A DNA stretch of 64,000 nt from Myroides pelagicus. GTDB taxonomy: Bacteria; Bacteroidota; Bacteroidia; Flavobacteriales; Flavobacteriaceae. The notes below the pieces were generated by a model. That model worked only from the letters and a program-made list of their open reading frames with translations. It did not search any database and was not told where the DNA came from. The DNA lies in NCBI RefSeq assembly GCF_009711055.1, contig NZ_WMJY01000009.1, positions 1 to 64,000 on the forward strand, in the 5' to 3' direction. Positions 62,206 to 64,000 of this stretch are shown here, one piece after another. Within the stretch, counting starts at the first letter, position 1; each line of letters starts with the position of its first letter. A program made the position numbers and the translations under genes.

Positions 62206-62853
62206 TTTATGTCCATAAGCTAGATCTCCAGCATCTCCTAAACCAGGAACAATGTAATTGTGATCATCTAATTTATCATCTAGTGTCGCTACCCATAAGT
62301 GAATATGATCTGGTAACTGCTCTTCCAAAAGCTTCACACCTTCTGGGGCAGCAATTACTACAGCTATGTGCATTTCTTTCGGCGTTTCTTCTGTTAGCAA
62401 TTTATTGATTACAGCTACTAGTGACTGACCGGTCGCTAACATAGGGTCAATCAAAATCATAATCTTGTCTTGAAACGAAGGAGCTGCTTGGTACTCTACC
62501 AATATTTCACTCGCTTCTCCGTGCTTTCCATGACGTCTATAAGCAGATACAAATCCGTTTTCTGCATTGTCAAAGAAATTCATGAAACCTGTGTGTAGTG
62601 CTAAACCCGCACGCAAAATAGAACATAAAACTACTGGGTCTTTAACACAAGTAGTTTCTTTCACACCCAAAGGTGTCTGTACAGATAAGTCTCGGTATTC
62701 TAAAGTTTTGCTTAACTCATAAGCCATAATTTCACCGATACGCTCAATGTTTTTGCGAAAACGCATACTATCCTTTTGGATATTTACATCGCGTAGTTGA
62801 GCTAAAAAGTGATTTAGAATACTGTTTTCTGCTGAAATATAATGAATTTTCAT
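62200..62853 (-). CDS. upp: Uracil phosphoribosyltransferase
   Basis: Upp salvages uracil to UMP with PRPP. It has the PRPP-binding loop LIDPMLATGQS (about 136-146) and the uracil-binding YIVPGLGDAGDLAYG near the C-terminus. Its N-terminus is typical for the Bacteroidetes form. The 217-aa length is normal. It is convergent with DUF6427 and overlaps it by 6 nt. Confidence 0.93.
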   Translation of the reverse strand: MKIHYISAENSILNHFLAQLRDVNIQKDSMRFRKNIERIGEIMAYELSKTLEYRDLSVQTPLGVKETTCVKDPVVLCSILRAGLALHTGFMNFFDNAENGFVSAYRRHGKHGEASEILVEYQAAPSFQDKIMILIDPMLATGQSLVAVINKLLTEETPKEMHIAVVIAAPEGVKLLEEQLPDHIHLWVATLDDKLDDHNYIVPGLGDAGDLAYGHKL

Positions 62854-62887
62854 AGGAGTATAATTAGTACCATAAAAGTATAAAAAC

Positions 62888-62895
62888 TATATTTG
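62888..62895 (+). promoter_or_regulatory. -7 element upstream of the DUF4254 gene
   Basis: TATATTTG fits TAnnTTTG and lies 18 nt before ATG 62913. TTAG at 62864-62867 is a weak -33 candidate. Confidence 0.45.
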
Positions 62896-62912
62896 TAAAT
62901 AAAATTATTATT

Positions 62913-63518
62913 ATGTTTTCAGAATTAGCATTCCCTATATTCGAAGAGAGTATTCGTGACTATCATAAATTCGACAATGTAGATCAGCCAATTAACAATC
63001 CTTATCCAAAGGACGATATCAAACATTTATTATATCTTAAAAATTGGATTGACACAGTACAGTGGCACTTTGAGGATATTATCAGAGACCCTCAAATCGA
63101 CCCAGCTTCTGCATTGACTTTAAAACGTCGCATCGATGCTTCTAACCAAGAAAGAACAGATATGGTAGAATATATTGATAGCTATTTCCTTCAAAAATAT
63201 CAAGATGTAACGATAAAAGACGGAGCTAAAATCAACTCTGAAAGTCCTGCTTGGGCGATTGACCGTTACTCTATTTTAGCACTTAAGATCTATCACATGA
63301 ATGAAGAGGCTACTAGAGCTGAGGCTACACAAGATCACAGAGATAAATGTCAAGCAAAACTTGATGTGCTATTAGAACAGAAGAAAGACTTATCTACTGC
63401 GATTGATGATCTTCTTAACGACATCGCTAGCGGGGAGAAGTACATGAAAGTTTATAAGCAAATGAAAATGTACAATGATGAGGAACTAAATCCTGTATTG
63501 TATCAAAATAAAAAATAA
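62913..63518 (+). CDS. DUF4254 protein
   Basis: This 201-aa all-helical soluble protein shows WHFEDIIRDP and RRIDASNQERTDMVEYID, the core of DUF4254. There is no signal peptide. It sits directly upstream of GT9 glycosyltransferases in Bacteroidetes, so it may support envelope polysaccharide synthesis. A terminator follows before the GT9 gene. Confidence 0.85.
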   Translation: MFSELAFPIFEESIRDYHKFDNVDQPINNPYPKDDIKHLLYLKNWIDTVQWHFEDIIRDPQIDPASALTLKRRIDASNQERTDMVEYIDSYFLQKYQDVTIKDGAKINSESPAWAIDRYSILALKIYHMNEEATRAEATQDHRDKCQAKLDVLLEQKKDLSTAIDDLLNDIASGEKYMKVYKQMKMYNDEELNPVLYQNKK

Positions 63519-63546
63519 TACATTTTGTATTCAATCATAAAGTCAT

Positions 63547-63578
63547 AAAAGCGTGAATCAACTCTTCACGCTTTTTCT
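63547..63578 (+). terminator. Terminator after the DUF4254 gene
   Basis: AAAAGCGTGAA and TTCACGCTTTT arms with a 7-nt loop and T tract. Confidence 0.8.
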
Positions 63579-63605
63579 TTTTTGTTATTTAAATTGTGAT
63601 TATTC

Positions 63606-64000
63606 GTGGCAGATTTAAAACATATAATAGTTTTTCGCCTATCGGCGATGGGTGATGTAGCAATGACTGTTCCTGTATTACGTGCACTGACAGAACAACA
63701 TCATAATATTCGAGTTACTGTAGTCTCTCGACCATTATTCAAACCTTTTTTTAAAGACCTTGACCGCGTGGATTTCTTCTCTATAGACGTGAAGAAACGA
63801 CATAAAGGATTTCAAGGCTTATTGAGGCTATTTACAGACCTTAGAAAGCTCAAAGTAGATTACTTTGCAGATTTTCACAACGTTTTGAGATCAAGAATCG
63901 TCGGAACACTTTTTAAACTTGCAGGAGTAAAAGTAGCAACGCTAGACAAAGGAAGAGCTGGTAGAAAAGCGCTCACTAAACTTGAAAATAAAGTTTTTGA
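63606..64000 (+). CDS. Glycosyltransferase family 9 (heptosyltransferase-like), 3' end outside the window
   Basis: From the GTG at 63606, 131 codons are open to the window edge. An in-frame stop (TGA 63597-63599) lies three codons upstream, so no earlier start is possible. The start IIVFRLSAMGDVAMTVPVLRAL is the hallmark of GT9, ADP-heptose:LPS heptosyltransferases, of which FRLSAMGDV is the core. A later stretch DYFADFHNVLRSRIVG also fits. It probably adds a sugar in lipopolysaccharide core synthesis at the inner face of the membrane. It was read by hand, as it has no stop in the window. Confidence 0.85.
   Translation, partial: MADLKHIIVFRLSAMGDVAMTVPVLRALTEQHHNIRVTVVSRPLFKPFFKDLDRVDFFSIDVKKRHKGFQGLLRLFTDLRKLKVDYFADFHNVLRSRIVGTLFKLAGVKVATLDKGRAGRKALTKLENKVF

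Overview
The window is AT-rich chromosomal DNA from a member of the Bacteroidota, most likely the family Flavobacteriaceae; a Myroides- or Flavobacterium-like genus is my best guess from gene content and order, not a proven call. Supporting signs are many promoters with the Bacteroidetes -7 consensus TAnnTTTG, a complete aerotolerance (Bat) operon, and neighbourhoods typical of flavobacteria, such as tatA, M23 peptidase, GH3 and DUF6909 in a row, and purD, DUF6341, DUF6427, upp, DUF4254 and GT9 in a row. Nearly all genes look like vertically inherited core genes. No rRNA, prophage, insertion sequence or CRISPR array was seen.

Layout. 1-6.5 kb: the edge of a tRNA (probably Asn), the RseP site-2 protease, then a co-directional run of serS, a DUF4286 gene, rsmA, mgtE and a 2-hydroxyacid dehydrogenase. 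6.5-13.4 kb: a two-domain acyltransferase resembling ornithine-lipid synthase OlsF, exonuclease III, an OmpA-type lipoprotein, an MscS channel and xseA-xseB. 13.4-14.3 kb: a gene-free gap with a structured intergenic repeat (copy A). 14.3-20.2 kb: dut, a sugar nucleotidyltransferase, a DUF4292 lipoprotein, an EnvC-like amidase activator, 3-hydroxyanthranilate dioxygenase and an ALDH7-type dehydrogenase. 20.3-22.8 kb: an outer-membrane barrel, a metallophosphatase and an AlbA_2 protein.

22.9-32.7 kb is the Bat operon: moxR, DUF58, a BatD-like membrane protein, batA, batB, batC, batD and batE. It is built around an AAA+ ATPase and VWA/TPR membrane proteins. batC carries a striking tandem array of 37 copies of a 21-bp in-frame unit. 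32.7-34.5 kb: cvpA and a second gene-free gap with repeat copy B in the opposite orientation. 34.5-49 kb: pheS, a DUF5686 outer-membrane protein, a PaaE-like ferredoxin reductase, a small envelope-stress-like operon (YtxH, holin-like, DUF6327), glnS, folB, tRNA-Cys, a LysE exporter, DUF2807, rnr, an acyl-CoA synthetase and rpiB.

49-49.8 kb is a decayed gap with an AAA-ATPase gene remnant. 49.8-57 kb: DUF1294, tex, a likely sigma-54-driven structured small RNA, tatA, a M23-like protein, GH3 and DUF6909. 57-59.5 kb: sugar-nucleotide genes rfbC, a 3'-shortened rfbD and a UDP-glucuronate decarboxylase gene bracketed by near-identical direct repeats. 59.6-64 kb: purD, two small membrane-protein genes, upp, DUF4254 and the start of a GT9 glycosyltransferase cut by the window edge.

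The best candidates for undescribed biology are the diverged intergenic repeat pair with alternative hairpins (13.5 and 33.6 kb), the structured RNA behind tex (52.25-52.4 kb), the batC minisatellite, and the direct-repeat scar around the decarboxylase gene.
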